Source: Dyadobacter diqingensis
GTDB lineage: Bacteria > Bacteroidota > Bacteroidia > Cytophagales > Spirosomataceae
Length of the DNA stretch: 64,000 nt
Assembly (NCBI RefSeq): GCF_024220585.1
Contig: NZ_JAMXKF010000006.1
Span: 7,725 to 71,724 of the forward strand
Direction of reading: 5' to 3'
Made by a program: the position numbers and the translations under genes. Position 1 is the first letter of the stretch, and each line of letters starts with the position of its first letter. This document shows, in pieces, positions 24,835 to 33,667 of the stretch. Below the pieces are notes generated by a model. The model saw nothing but the letters and a program-made list of their open reading frames with translations. It made no database searches and had not been told where the DNA came from.

Positions 24835-26040
24835 TTCAATAATCCTGAATAAACGGTTCCAGCGAATTTTGTTTCCAAAACTCAGAGGATCCGGATCAAT
24901 AGACATCCACACAAATACCGCCTTTCCAACAATGTGATCTTTCGGAACAAATCCCCAATACCGGGAATCCGCCGAGTTGTGACGATTATCTCCCATCATA
25001 AAATAGTAATCCTGTCTGAAAGTATAGTTATCAATAACCTTCCCGCTTTTCGTGACCTTTCCGTCGTTCACAACAATGTCATTATTGCCATCAAAATACT
25101 CAATAATCTCACCATATATGGCAATGTTGTCATCGGTTAGCAGTACATTCATGCCCTCTTTCGGTATAATGATCGGGCCATAGTTATCCTTGTTCCAGTC
25201 AAACCTTTCGGAGTTTGGATACAGATAAGTTTCTTTCATCCCTATTGGCAACACCGTCATCTGCACGCGTTTCACAAAATCATAGGATTTAAGTTTTTCG
25301 GCAGTTTCCGCAGTTGTTTTAACAATATAACCTTGTTCTTCATTGGCAGAAAGCGTGTCGTCAAATGTTTCCGTGTAGGGCGAATATTCCGTGATACCAT
25401 TCTTTTTGAAGATATTGATTTCATTGATAGCCGTACCGGAAGAAACAAAATAATCACTTTGCAGTCCCGCCGGATTTTCACTTTTTGCCCCATTAACATA
25501 CACCTGGCCACCTTTTAACTCGAACCGGTCGCCGGGCTGCGCCACACACCTTTTGATATAGTTCGTGCGAAGGTCAATGGGATGTGGTTTTAAGTTCGGT
25601 AAAACATTGCTGTATTTTTGATAAAGCCCCGGATGTTCAGAAGGGATATTGAACACTACAACATCGCCTCTTTTCACATCAGAAAAGCCGGGAAGGCGAA
25701 ATTTCGGTAAAGAAATCAGGTCGGTATAAGACGGAATTTCGGTTCCCCAAACGGTCTGATGTGACAATGGAAGCTGTATAGGGGTGATTGGGGTACGCGT
25801 TCCGTAATGTAATTTACTCACGAATAAATATTCCCCGACCAGCAAAGTATGCTCCATCGAAGATGATGGAATGACAAAGGCTTCAAAAAAAAGCCAACGG
25901 ATCAGCGTTGCGGCAATAACCGCGAACAATACAGAATCCAGCCATTCGCGGACCGCCGATTTTTTCTTTTTCGTTTTCACGGTAGCGTGTGGTATTTCTT
26001 TATCAACAGGAGTTATCATGGCTTGTTTGTTTACAAACAC
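24832..26040 (-). CDS. lepB: signal peptidase I, copy 1
   Basis: Membrane serine protease that removes signal peptides from exported proteins. A single N-terminal transmembrane segment (about 36-53) is followed by the Ser-Lys dyad: Ser61 in IPSSSMEHTL and Lys163 in NYIKRC. The GDNRHNSADSRYWG box is near the C-terminus. The long segment between about 172 and 335 is an enlarged second domain typical of Bacteroidota lepB; at 402 residues it is the longer of two tandem copies. It differs from the upstream copy by a longer loop after FNIPSE (about 134-152). A terminator separates it from that copy, so it has its own, unidentified promoter. Confidence 0.96.
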   Translation of the reverse strand: MFVNKQAMITPVDKEIPHATVKTKKKKSAVREWLDSVLFAVIAATLIRWLFFEAFVIPSSSMEHTLLVGEYLFVSKLHYGTRTPITPIQLPLSHQTVWGTEIPSYTDLISLPKFRLPGFSDVKRGDVVVFNIPSEHPGLYQKYSNVLPNLKPHPIDLRTNYIKRCVAQPGDRFELKGGQVYVNGAKSENPAGLQSDYFVSSGTAINEINIFKKNGITEYSPYTETFDDTLSANEEQGYIVKTTAETAEKLKSYDFVKRVQMTVLPIGMKETYLYPNSERFDWNKDNYGPIIIPKEGMNVLLTDDNIAIYGEIIEYFDGNNDIVVNDGKVTKSGKVIDNYTFRQDYYFMMGDNRHNSADSRYWGFVPKDHIVGKAVFVWMSIDPDPLSFGNKIRWNRLFRIIE

Positions 26041-26124
26041 AATATTGCATTATTATAAAACAATAACCAAACACTTATATATATAATTTTACTACATATA
26101 AATTTAAAAATGCTGAGTAAAACA

Positions 26125-26158
26125 AAAGGGAAGAAAAGCAACTGCTTTTCTTCCCTTT
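26125..26158 (-). terminator. terminator between the two lepB copies
   Basis: AAAGGGAAGAAAAGCA is mirrored perfectly around a minimal loop, and the minus strand continues TTTTGTTTT. It ends the parA-to-lepB transcript. Confidence 0.9.
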
Positions 26159-26179
26159 ATGCATGACAAAAAATTTCTG

Positions 26180-27313
26180 CTAGTTGATGATGCGGAATAA
26201 TCTGCTCCAACGAATTTTGCCAAAGAAGCTTGTAGGAGCCGGGTCGATTGACATCCATACAAAAACCGCTTTTCCAACGATGTGGTCTTTGGGTACAAAA
26301 CCCCAATAACGTGAATCTGCTGAATTGTGACGGTTATCTCCCATCATAAAATAATAGTCCTGATCAAAAGTATAACTGGTGATGGCTTTGCCGGCCACTT
26401 TCACCGTGTTGTTATCAATTTCTACGGCGTCTTTTCCTTCATAATTTTTAATCACCGGACCGTACAAAGCCACGTTTTCAGGCGTCAGCTGCACAGTCAT
26501 CCCTTTTGCAGGAATGGTGATCGGACCGTAGTTATCACGGTTCCATTTAAACAATTGTGAATTTGGATAAAGCATCGGCTCGCTGATATCCTTTGAGGCT
26601 TTCACCAAAGTGACATCTTTCACAAAGTCATACTGCTTCAATTTCGCAGCCAGTTCTACGGTCGTATACACCAGATATCCCGACTGGTCATTACCTGGAA
26701 TGGTATCGTTAAAAGTCTCCTGATAGGTATTAAACTCAGAAATTCCGTTGTCTTTGAAAACTTTCGCCTCGTTAACACTGGTTGTTGTAGCCACAAAGTA
26801 CTCGTTTTCCATCCGGGAAGGGTTTTCAACCGCTGTGCCGTTAGCAAATACCTGAAGGTCACGAACTTCCAGTTTGTCACCGGGAAGCCCCATACATCTT
26901 TTAATATAGTTTGTCTTCAAATCTACCGGATGCTGCAACTCGGGCGGGTAGTTGAATACTACCACATCGCCACGTTTAACGTCACTGAAACCCGGCAAAC
27001 GGAACTGCGGCAACTGGATCGCATCGGTATACGAAGGAATATTGGTTCCCCAGATTGTCTGGTGGGTTAATGGAACCTGCAACGGCGTTTTTGGCGTGCG
27101 CGTTCCGTAATGTAGTTTACTAACAAACAAAAAATCGCCTACTAAAAGGCTGTTCTCCATCGAGGGTGTCGGAATTGTAAATGCTTCAAAGAACAACCAC
27201 CGGATAAGTGTTGCAGCGATCACTGCGAACAATATGGAGTCAAACCACTCTCTTACTCCTGATTTTTTACTTTTGGAAGATGATGCAGAGGTTAATCCCT
27301 TATTAAAAGCCAT
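26180..27313 (-). CDS. lepB: signal peptidase I, copy 2
   Basis: Second signal peptidase I, with the same architecture as its neighbour: one transmembrane helix (about 26-43), catalytic Ser51 in IPTPSMENSL, Lys138 in NYIKRC, and the same GDNRHNSADSRYWG box. The segment around the helix (AVIAATLIRWLFFEAF) and the C-terminal KDHIVGKAVFVWMSID are identical between the copies, while the middle domain has diverged, so this is a duplication kept with both active sites intact. It is the last gene of the parA-parB-DUF5683-dapB-lepB run, 27 bp behind dapB. The 377-residue length fits the family in this phylum. Confidence 0.96.
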   Translation of the reverse strand: MAFNKGLTSASSSKSKKSGVREWFDSILFAVIAATLIRWLFFEAFTIPTPSMENSLLVGDFLFVSKLHYGTRTPKTPLQVPLTHQTIWGTNIPSYTDAIQLPQFRLPGFSDVKRGDVVVFNYPPELQHPVDLKTNYIKRCMGLPGDKLEVRDLQVFANGTAVENPSRMENEYFVATTTSVNEAKVFKDNGISEFNTYQETFNDTIPGNDQSGYLVYTTVELAAKLKQYDFVKDVTLVKASKDISEPMLYPNSQLFKWNRDNYGPITIPAKGMTVQLTPENVALYGPVIKNYEGKDAVEIDNNTVKVAGKAITSYTFDQDYYFMMGDNRHNSADSRYWGFVPKDHIVGKAVFVWMSIDPAPTSFFGKIRWSRLFRIIN

Positions 27314-27340
27314 ATTCTGATTTATTGAGCGTTACGTGTA

Positions 27341-28060
27341 CTAGTCTAAATTTTTTAACAGATCATCCATTCCAAAAACACCTTGTTTACCTGGAAGCCA
27401 TTCTCCCGAAACTACGGCACCCAACGCAAAACCAGCCCTATTATGTGCTGTATGAGAAATTTCAATGGTATCGACCTCCGACTCATACCGAATGATATGT
27501 GTCCCTGGCACCTCTCCTTCTCTTTCCGCTTTAATCTTGATAAAACCTTCGCCATCTTCCGGGTCCAGTTTCCATCCGCCGATTTTTTCGTCCTCAGCAA
27601 TAACGCCTTCGGCCAGTGTAATCGCCGTTCCGCTTGGCGCATCCAGTTTGTGAATGTGGTGAATTTCAGTCATTGAAGCATGGTAATTCTGCCCTTTCAT
27701 CAAACGCGCCAGCTGACGGTTCAAACGGAAAAACAAATTAACCCCGATACTGTAATTGGAAGCATAAAAGAAGGCTCCTTTTTTATTTTCACAAAGCTCC
27801 TCAATTTCCTTACGGTGTTCGAGCCAGCCTGTGGTGCCACAAACGATGGGCCAGCCTTTTTCAAGACAATAAGTGATATTAGCATAAGCCGATTCCGGAG
27901 AACTGAATTCAATGGCTACGTCAACATCGTCTTTTCCGAGATTATCCATTTCCGAGCGGTTCTGGAGATCTATTTTCCCAACGATAACGTGTCCTCTTTC
28001 CAAGGCAATCTTTTCGATTGTTTTACCCATTTTGCCGTAACCCAGCAATAATATTTTCAT
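27341..28060 (-). CDS. dapB: 4-hydroxy-tetrahydrodipicolinate reductase
   Basis: NAD(P)H-dependent reductase in the diaminopimelate/lysine route, supplying the peptidoglycan cross-linking amino acid. The N-terminal Rossmann motif is GYGKMGK at 7-13. VCGTTGW (73-79) precedes the active-site segment EIHHIHKLDAPSGT (132-145), which contains the catalytic histidine pair, Lys138 and the SGT substrate loop. At 239 residues it is the compact form. It lies between DUF5683 (45 bp) and lepB (27 bp) in one operon. Confidence 0.96.
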   Translation of the reverse strand: MKILLLGYGKMGKTIEKIALERGHVIVGKIDLQNRSEMDNLGKDDVDVAIEFSSPESAYANITYCLEKGWPIVCGTTGWLEHRKEIEELCENKKGAFFYASNYSIGVNLFFRLNRQLARLMKGQNYHASMTEIHHIHKLDAPSGTAITLAEGVIAEDEKIGGWKLDPEDGEGFIKIKAEREGEVPGTHIIRYESEVDTIEISHTAHNRAGFALGAVVSGEWLPGKQGVFGMDDLLKNLD

Positions 28061-28105
28061 TTTAAAAACTTAAATTTCAATCAATACTTTATTAACTATT
28101 GTCTT

Positions 28106-28804
28106 TTACTTCCGGAAATTAAAAACGAGGCTTACACCCGGTGTAGGCCTGGTCATATTGGGCTGCTGAATTTTCGGCGAAACATTTAATGTCAGGTCGT
28201 CCGACAGGTCAAATGTTTTTAAATGTGCGGCAACGTTGGCTTCAATAATGGAAATGGCATAAAGGGCAACGGTAAACACAATGGCGGTTTCACGATAACG
28301 TCGGTAACGGTTTTTCTCTCTTTTTACCTGATCCACACTTAAAAGCAATGAATCCTTACGCTCGCCATTTAAAATCCCTCCCCGATAAAAAATCGGCAAT
28401 TTGGTGTCAGAAGTTACCCCTGGTTTAAACTTCCCATAATTCTTGCTGTCAGGGTTCAGGTCATAAAAACTCTTATACCCTGCTACAAAATCCTTATAAC
28501 GAACATTCCAGTAAAGCGCTGTCCAGGTTCCGCCTCCGAGCGCCGCATACACCAAAGGAACTTTCCAGTAGTCGCGGTTATAAATTTGCCCGGATCCCGG
28601 TATCATCGCCGCCAGACGAGTAGCTTTTTTGGGGTTTGGCATCCACTTCTTTTTTACCTTGGAGGTATCGCCCTTCACTACCGCAGCCGTATCCGAAACT
28701 ACAACTTTTACAGCTTTTCCTTTCCCACCATCCGGCCCGACAGTCTGGGCACTTCCTTTACCAGAGATAAAAAGGATGATCCCTATCAAAAACCACTTTT
28801 TCAA
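28106..28804 (-). CDS. DUF5683 family protein
   Basis: Envelope protein of unknown function, specific as far as I know to Bacteroidota. A signal peptide covers about residues 1-19 (SGKGSAQ). The conserved family core is KKATRLAAMIPGSGQIYNR at about 58-76, followed by a hydrophobic stretch (VPLVYAALGGGTWTALY) and, later, a second membrane-like stretch (TAIVFTVALYAISIIEA). The GSGQ..N-W-K-P pattern also occurs in small membrane proteins of unknown role. Its ATG overlaps the parB stop by 4 bp, so the two are translationally coupled. Confidence 0.85.
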   Translation of the reverse strand: MKKWFLIGIILFISGKGSAQTVGPDGGKGKAVKVVVSDTAAVVKGDTSKVKKKWMPNPKKATRLAAMIPGSGQIYNRDYWKVPLVYAALGGGTWTALYWNVRYKDFVAGYKSFYDLNPDSKNYGKFKPGVTSDTKLPIFYRGGILNGERKDSLLLSVDQVKREKNRYRRYRETAIVFTVALYAISIIEANVAAHLKTFDLSDDLTLNVSPKIQQPNMTRPTPGVSLVFNFRK

Positions 28805-29730
28805 GCCTTATTATTAAATTTCAACGTTTCCAAAATCTTTTTCAACTCGTCCTGAGACCCGAAAGGAATCTTGATTTCCCCCTTGTGGTCTTCACTGCTT
28901 TTCACAGATACTTTTGCCCCAAAAAATGAAGACAATTGGAATTGTAGTGATTTTATTTCCTGGTTGACCGTCACCGGCTTTTTAGTCTCAAAAGAAATGC
29001 TGCTCATCATACCAAGCTTGCGCACCTCTTCTTCTACTTTACGAACAGACCATCCTTCTTCAATAATTTTATTGAAAATTTTCAGCTGGATCTGATCACT
29101 ATTGATTGTGATAATGGCACGGGCATGGCCCATGCTGATGCGGTTGTCCCGTAAAGCAGCCTGAATCACAGGCGGCAATTTCAAAAGACGGATGTAGTTA
29201 TTAACCGTAGTCCGGTTTTTACCCACACGTACCCCAAGCTCCTCCTGTTTCAGATTACATTCCAGAATCAGGCGCTGATAACTCAGGGCAATTTCTATCG
29301 AGTTAAGGTTTTCACGCTGAATATTCTCAATCAGCGCCATTTCCAGCATTTGCTGGTCATTTGCGGTCCGCACATAAGCCGGAATACTCACCATCCCAAG
29401 GGATTTTGAGGCCTGCAAACGTCTTTCTCCGGAAATAAGCTGATACTGGTCCGGACCAAGCTGGCGGACCGTTATCGGCTGAATAATTCCCTGGACCCTG
29501 ATCGAGTCTGCCAGTTCCTGAAGTGCTTCCTGATCAAACTTGGTACGGGGCTGATATGGGTTCGCCTCAATCTGATCCAGGTCGATTTCGTTCATCGAAC
29601 CAACCGCATCAAGAGACGAAGGTCTTGCATTCGGACGGGGTGTGTTGTTTACCTTGTCCGAATCCTGCAACAATGCTCCCAAGCCTCGCCCGAGACCTGT
29701 CATTTTTTTATTTTTATTGGTTGTTTCCAT
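28801..29730 (-). CDS. parB: chromosome-partitioning protein ParB
   Basis: CTP-dependent clamp that loads at parS and guides origin segregation. The typical start GLGRGLGALL lies at 12-21. The CTP-binding N-domain has GERRLQAS at 101-108 and ENIQREN at 135-141, and the helix-turn-helix that reads parS is at about 163-185 (EELGVRVGKNRTTVNNYI). A C-terminal dimerisation segment ends the 309-residue protein. It is 32 bp behind parA, and DUF5683 overlaps its stop. Chromosomal par loci usually lie near the replication origin, but no origin or dnaA is visible here. Confidence 0.97.
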   Translation of the reverse strand: METTNKNKKMTGLGRGLGALLQDSDKVNNTPRPNARPSSLDAVGSMNEIDLDQIEANPYQPRTKFDQEALQELADSIRVQGIIQPITVRQLGPDQYQLISGERRLQASKSLGMVSIPAYVRTANDQQMLEMALIENIQRENLNSIEIALSYQRLILECNLKQEELGVRVGKNRTTVNNYIRLLKLPPVIQAALRDNRISMGHARAIITINSDQIQLKIFNKIIEEGWSVRKVEEEVRKLGMMSSISFETKKPVTVNQEIKSLQFQLSSFFGAKVSVKSSEDHKGEIKIPFGSQDELKKILETLKFNNKA

Positions 29731-29762
29731 TCTGCGCTGTGATCTCCCCTAAATACAATTGA

Positions 29763-30560
29763 TCAATTTACTCCCTGATGTGCATCCGTAGAAAGCAATC
29801 CGTTTTTAGTCAGAATTTCTCTGGCCAGATTCAGATAGCTGATAGCACCCTTGCTGTCTGCATCCTGCGCCAAAACAGGAATACCATAACTTGGCGATTC
29901 ACTTAAACGAATGTTGCGGGGAATGATTGTATTAAATACCAACGACTCGAAATGGCTCGTAACCTCGTTAACCACCTGATTAGACAAGCGTAAACGCAGG
30001 TCGTACATGGTTAAAAGGATACCTTCAATCGCCAGATTTGTGTTGAGTCGTGACTGTATAATGGTGATTGTATTCAGGAGTTTTCCTAAACCCTCCAATG
30101 CAAAATATTCGCACTGAACGGGTACAATCACAGAATCTGCCGCTGTTAAACTATTGATCGTAATTAAACCCAGAGACGGTGAACAGTCGATAATGATGAA
30201 ATCGTATTCGTCGCGCACTTCCGCAATCGCATCTTTCATGCGCTGTTCGCGGTTTTTAAGGTTGATCATTTCGATCTCCGCTCCTACCAGATCTATGTGC
30301 GACGGCAATAGATTGAGGTTTGGGAAATCGGTTTCCAAAATGACCTCGCTTGTACGAACATCCTCCACCATACATTCGTAGATGCTGTTCTGCATTTCCT
30401 GAGGGTTAAATCCCAGTCCTGAGGTAGAATTCGCCTGCGGATCTGCGTCAATAATAAGCGTACGGAATTCCAGTGCTGCCAAGCTGGCAGCAAGATTAAT
30501 CGCGGTCGTAGTTTTACCTACTCCGCCTTTTTGGTTTGCAATTGCAATTACTTTGCCCAT
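29763..30560 (-). CDS. parA: chromosome-partitioning ATPase ParA (Soj)
   Basis: Walker-type ATPase that forms a gradient on the nucleoid and moves ParB-parS complexes. The deviant Walker A KGGVGKTT is at 11-18, with the signature Lys11; DADPQANST near 39-47 and [10 protein letters not shown] near 137-146 complete the switch and Walker B motifs. No N-terminal DNA-binding extension is present, so it is the short chromosomal type (265 residues). It opens a five-gene operon with parB, DUF5683, dapB and lepB. The 163-bp region upstream contains two parS half-site-like sequences but no consensus promoter that I could match. Confidence 0.97.
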   Translation of the reverse strand: MGKVIAIANQKGGVGKTTTAINLAASLAALEFRTLIIDADPQANSTSGLGFNPQEMQNSIYECMVEDVRTSEVILETDFPNLNLLPSHIDLVGAEIEMINLKNREQRMKDAIAEVRDEYDFIIIDCSPSLGLITINSLTAADSVIVPVQCEYFALEGLGKLLNTITIIQSRLNTNLAIEGILLTMYDLRLRLSNQVVNEVTSHFESLVFNTIIPRNIRLSESPSYGIPVLAQDADSKGAISYLNLAREILTKNGLLSTDAHQGVN

Positions 30561-30723
30561 GAATTGTGTGAGTTACCAATGCCAAATTTCAATTATTCGG
30601 AGCAAACCACCAAAAAATGTTCCACGGAGTTTTAATAATAACTATTTAAAACCTGTATATCAGAATGTTATATCGTATTAATATTTGTTAATTTTTGGAA
30701 TAAATATCAAAAAACCGAATGTT

Positions 30724-31746
30724 TCACGCCCACACTTGTGTTCCTTCAGTGCAATTCTTGCACATTTCGATCTCCGATCTCGACCGGATCAGCGACGCTC
30801 TAAAGTCGGTATACTTCTTCCCGCGCCACAAATCCCGGAAGCTGGTCCGCTTCATATCGCCCAACTGATATTCCGCATCCTTGTCAAAACAACAGGGAAC
30901 CACCGCGCCGTCCCAGGTAATGACACAGGAGTGCCACATTTTCCAGCAATGGTCAACAAACTTGTTTTTGATAGAAAAACCTCCGCCTTCCTCTTTCTTA
31001 TAACGCGAATATTTATCGATGGTCGGTATCAGATCCGAACCTTCTTCATAGTCGTAGATCTGCGCCGTTTTCAACCCTACTTCATCCACACCCATTTCCT
31101 CAGCCAGTTTTTTCACATCTTCGATCTGATGTTCATTGGGTTTCACCACCAGAAACTGGAAAATTACATGCGGGGTGCTTGATTTCAGTTCCTTTTTCCA
31201 CTTGATGATATTACGTGTCCCTTCCAGCACCTTTTCAAGGTTTCCGCCGATGCGATACTGCTCGTAAGTATCCTGCGTCGTTCCATCAATAGAAATAATC
31301 AGACGGTCAAGCCCAGACTCCACAGTTTTTCTGGCCTTTTCATCGGTCAGATAATGTGCATTCGTGGAAGTTGCCGTATAAATACCCTTGTCGTGAGCAT
31401 ACTGTACCAGTTCGAAAAACTTTGGATGCAGATAAGGCTCGCCCTGAAAGTAAAATATGAGATATAATAAAGTATCTGCCAGTTCGTCGATCGTTTTTTT
31501 GTAGAGCTTTTCTTCCATCATCCCGGTCGGACGTGTGAAAGAACGCAGTCCGCTCGGACATTCCGGACAGCGTAAATTACAGGAAGTCGTTGGCTCGAAA
31601 GAAATGGCGATAGGCATCCCCCAATGAACAGGTCTGCCGGTAGATTTTGAGTAAAAATAACTGCTTAATATTTGAATGGCATTCCATGCACGCTTAGGAG
31701 TAACCTTCGACATGAGGTTCAGACCATCTTTAAAATTTTTATTCAT
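30724..31746 (-). CDS. radical SAM/SPASM protein
   Basis: Iron-sulfur enzyme that cleaves S-adenosylmethionine to start radical chemistry; the substrate is unknown. The cluster motif is Cys56-x3-Cys60-x2-Cys63 in the segment TSCNLRCPEC. The C-terminal third has further cysteines in HCWKMWHSC, VVPCCFDKD and MCKNCTEG, arranged as a SPASM domain that binds auxiliary clusters. No small peptide precursor or partner maturase is adjacent, so it cannot be assigned to a peptide-modification system. It stands between the parA operon and the Lrp-type gene, with a 95-bp upstream gap. Its 3' end overlaps a parS-like half-site. Confidence 0.9.
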   Translation of the reverse strand: MNKNFKDGLNLMSKVTPKRAWNAIQILSSYFYSKSTGRPVHWGMPIAISFEPTTSCNLRCPECPSGLRSFTRPTGMMEEKLYKKTIDELADTLLYLIFYFQGEPYLHPKFFELVQYAHDKGIYTATSTNAHYLTDEKARKTVESGLDRLIISIDGTTQDTYEQYRIGGNLEKVLEGTRNIIKWKKELKSSTPHVIFQFLVVKPNEHQIEDVKKLAEEMGVDEVGLKTAQIYDYEEGSDLIPTIDKYSRYKKEEGGGFSIKNKFVDHCWKMWHSCVITWDGAVVPCCFDKDAEYQLGDMKRTSFRDLWRGKKYTDFRASLIRSRSEIEMCKNCTEGTQVWA

Positions 31747-31841
31747 CTGGTTGATTTTTAGCGTCGATTACCGAAAAAAAATCGATAATACGCTTGTAAA
31801 CAATACTTTGACCATGGCTTATTAAACAAAACATCACAACG

Positions 31842-32303
31842 CTAACGAACCGAAATACCTGTCGAATACTTTATTTCGGATATAACGAAATAGCTGCTGA
31901 TGTGTAACACACTTTTTAGGGCAGAAAGTTTATGCTGGTAAAATTGATTGTAAGCTTCCCCGTCTTCCACCACCACTTTGAGCATATAGTCAAAATTGCC
32001 TGAAACAACCGAGCATTCCAAAACTTCGCTCATATTAACAATCGCCTGGTTGAAGTCTTCGAAGCTCTCTCGTTTTTGTTTGTCCAGTGTAATATTACAA
32101 TAAACAATCAGCGATTTTCCGAGTTTCCGGCGGTTTAAAAGACAAACATACTTATCGATATAACCTTCCCGTTCGAGCTTTCGAATACGGTCATGAACCG
32201 GCGTAACGGACAAATTTATCTGGTTTGCAATTTCCTTCATCGTGAATTGCGAGTTCTCCTGAAGCAGTTCCAGAATGCGGCGATCCGTAGAATCTAATGC
32301 CAT
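31842..32303 (-). CDS. Lrp/AsnC family transcriptional regulator
   Basis: Amino-acid-responsive DNA-binding protein. Residues about 4-60 form the winged helix-turn-helix (LDSTDRRILELLQENSQ, then MKEIANQINLSVTPVHDRIRK), and about 65-148 the RAM ligand-binding domain (VVSGNFDYMLKVVVED). At 153 residues it is the usual one-domain-pair form. It is divergent from ald, an arrangement in which such regulators commonly control alanine dehydrogenase; alanine as ligand is an inference. The 186-bp shared region contains two copies of an AGAAT(A/G)TTTT(T)CC element. Confidence 0.95.
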   Translation of the reverse strand: MALDSTDRRILELLQENSQFTMKEIANQINLSVTPVHDRIRKLEREGYIDKYVCLLNRRKLGKSLIVYCNITLDKQKRESFEDFNQAIVNMSEVLECSVVSGNFDYMLKVVVEDGEAYNQFYQHKLSALKSVLHISSYFVISEIKYSTGISVR

Positions 32304-32345
32304 AGAAAGTATTTTTTTTCAGTGGTGGTTTATTTTACGGTAAAT

Positions 32346-32423
32346 GAAAGAATATTTTCCCTGACAAAATACCTCAAACAGTTTTTTTTTCTATATTTTA
32401 ATACTACAAAAGAATGTTTTTCC
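32346..32423. promoter_or_regulatory. two repeated elements in the lrp-ald divergent region
   Basis: GAAAGAATATTTTCC (32346-32360) and AAAAGAATGTTTTTCC (32408-32423) are direct copies about 61 bp apart, roughly six helical turns. They are plausible sites for the Lrp-type protein; the match is short and the region AT-rich. Confidence 0.4.
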
Positions 32424-32489
32424 GCAATCCGGTACTTTTACAGCACCATTTGAATTCACTCTTTTCCAAAATATAAAATTACTATTACT

Positions 32490-33602
32490 ATGATCATCGG
32501 CGTTCCGAAAGAAATCAAAAACAATGAAAACCGGGTGGCCGTTACGCCAGCCGGAGTAACTGAATTTCGCAAACACGGCCATACGGTTTATGTTCAGACT
32601 GAGGCTGGCAAGGGAAGCGGTTTTACAGACGAACAATATGCCGAATCCGGAGCGACCATTCTTTCGACAATTGAGGAAGTTTATGCAATTGCTGAGATGA
32701 TCGTTAAGGTAAAAGAGCCGATTGAAAGCGAGTATGCCTTAATCAAAGAAGATCAGTTACTATTTACATATTTCCACTTTGCTTCTTCCGAACCGCTGAC
32801 AAAAGCGATGATCGAGCGCAAAGCGGTTTGTCTTGCATATGAGACGGTAGAGCGGACAGACAGAAGTCTTCCTTTGTTGATCCCGATGAGTGAGGTTGCG
32901 GGTCGTATGGCTATTCAGGAAGGTGCGAAATTTCTTGAAAAACCCATGGGCGGATTCGGGATTTTACTTGGCGGTGTTGCGGGTGTAAAACCGGCAAATG
33001 TTCTTGTGCTGGGTGGTGGCATTGTGGGAACGCAGGCTGCGAAAATGGCGGCTGGTCTCGGTGCCAATGTTACGATCGTGGATATCAGCCTTGCACGTTT
33101 GCGTTATCTGGAAGACATCATGCCGGCCAACGTCGATACCGTGATGTCTAATGAATATAACATCCGTGAACTGATCCAAAGCTCTATCCTTATTATAGGC
33201 GGCGTTTTGATACCTGGTGCCAAAGCTCCTTCACTGATCACAAAAGACATGTTGAAACTGATGAAACCCGGAACCGTTATGGTTGACGTGGCTATCGATC
33301 AGGGCGGATGTTTCGAAACTTCGCATGCAACTACACACGAAGATCCTATTTATGAAGTAGACGGCGTTGTTCACTATTGTGTGGCCAACATGCCAGGTGC
33401 CGTTCCTTATACTTCTACCCTCGCGTTAACCAATGCCACCCTTCCTTACGCTTTGCAGCTGGCCAATAAAGGCTGGAAAAATGCATGTGCCGGCAATGAG
33501 GAGTTACGCAAAGGACTTAACGTCGTGAAAGGAAAGATTGTTTTCAAAGGCGTTTCCGAGGCATGGAACCTACCTTATACAGAGGTGAGTGAAGTGCTCT
33601 GA
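32490..33602 (+). CDS. ald: alanine dehydrogenase
   Basis: NAD-dependent interconversion of L-alanine with pyruvate and ammonia. The 370-residue protein opens with IIGVPKEIKNNENRVA, containing the substrate-binding Arg15, and has the NAD fold VLGGGIVGTQAAKMA near residues 171-185 followed by VTIVDIS. MPGAVPYTSTLALTNATLPY near 300 is a family signature. Length and motif order match Ald rather than transhydrogenase. It is monocistronic, divergent from the Lrp-type regulator, and ended by a strong bidirectional hairpin. Confidence 0.97.
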   Translation: MIIGVPKEIKNNENRVAVTPAGVTEFRKHGHTVYVQTEAGKGSGFTDEQYAESGATILSTIEEVYAIAEMIVKVKEPIESEYALIKEDQLLFTYFHFASSEPLTKAMIERKAVCLAYETVERTDRSLPLLIPMSEVAGRMAIQEGAKFLEKPMGGFGILLGGVAGVKPANVLVLGGGIVGTQAAKMAAGLGANVTIVDISLARLRYLEDIMPANVDTVMSNEYNIRELIQSSILIIGGVLIPGAKAPSLITKDMLKLMKPGTVMVDVAIDQGGCFETSHATTHEDPIYEVDGVVHYCVANMPGAVPYTSTLALTNATLPYALQLANKGWKNACAGNEELRKGLNVVKGKIVFKGVSEAWNLPYTEVSEVL

Positions 33603-33620
33603 TTTATATATGATTGCAAA

Positions 33621-33654
33621 ACAAGGGCTGCGTCGGAAACAACGCAGCCCTTGT
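33621..33654. terminator. bidirectional hairpin behind ald
   Basis: ACAAGGGCTGCGT is mirrored exactly around an 8-nt loop between ald and the convergent barrel gene; the T-run is poor on both sides. Confidence 0.8.
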
Positions 33655-33667
33655 GGTTTAATGGATT

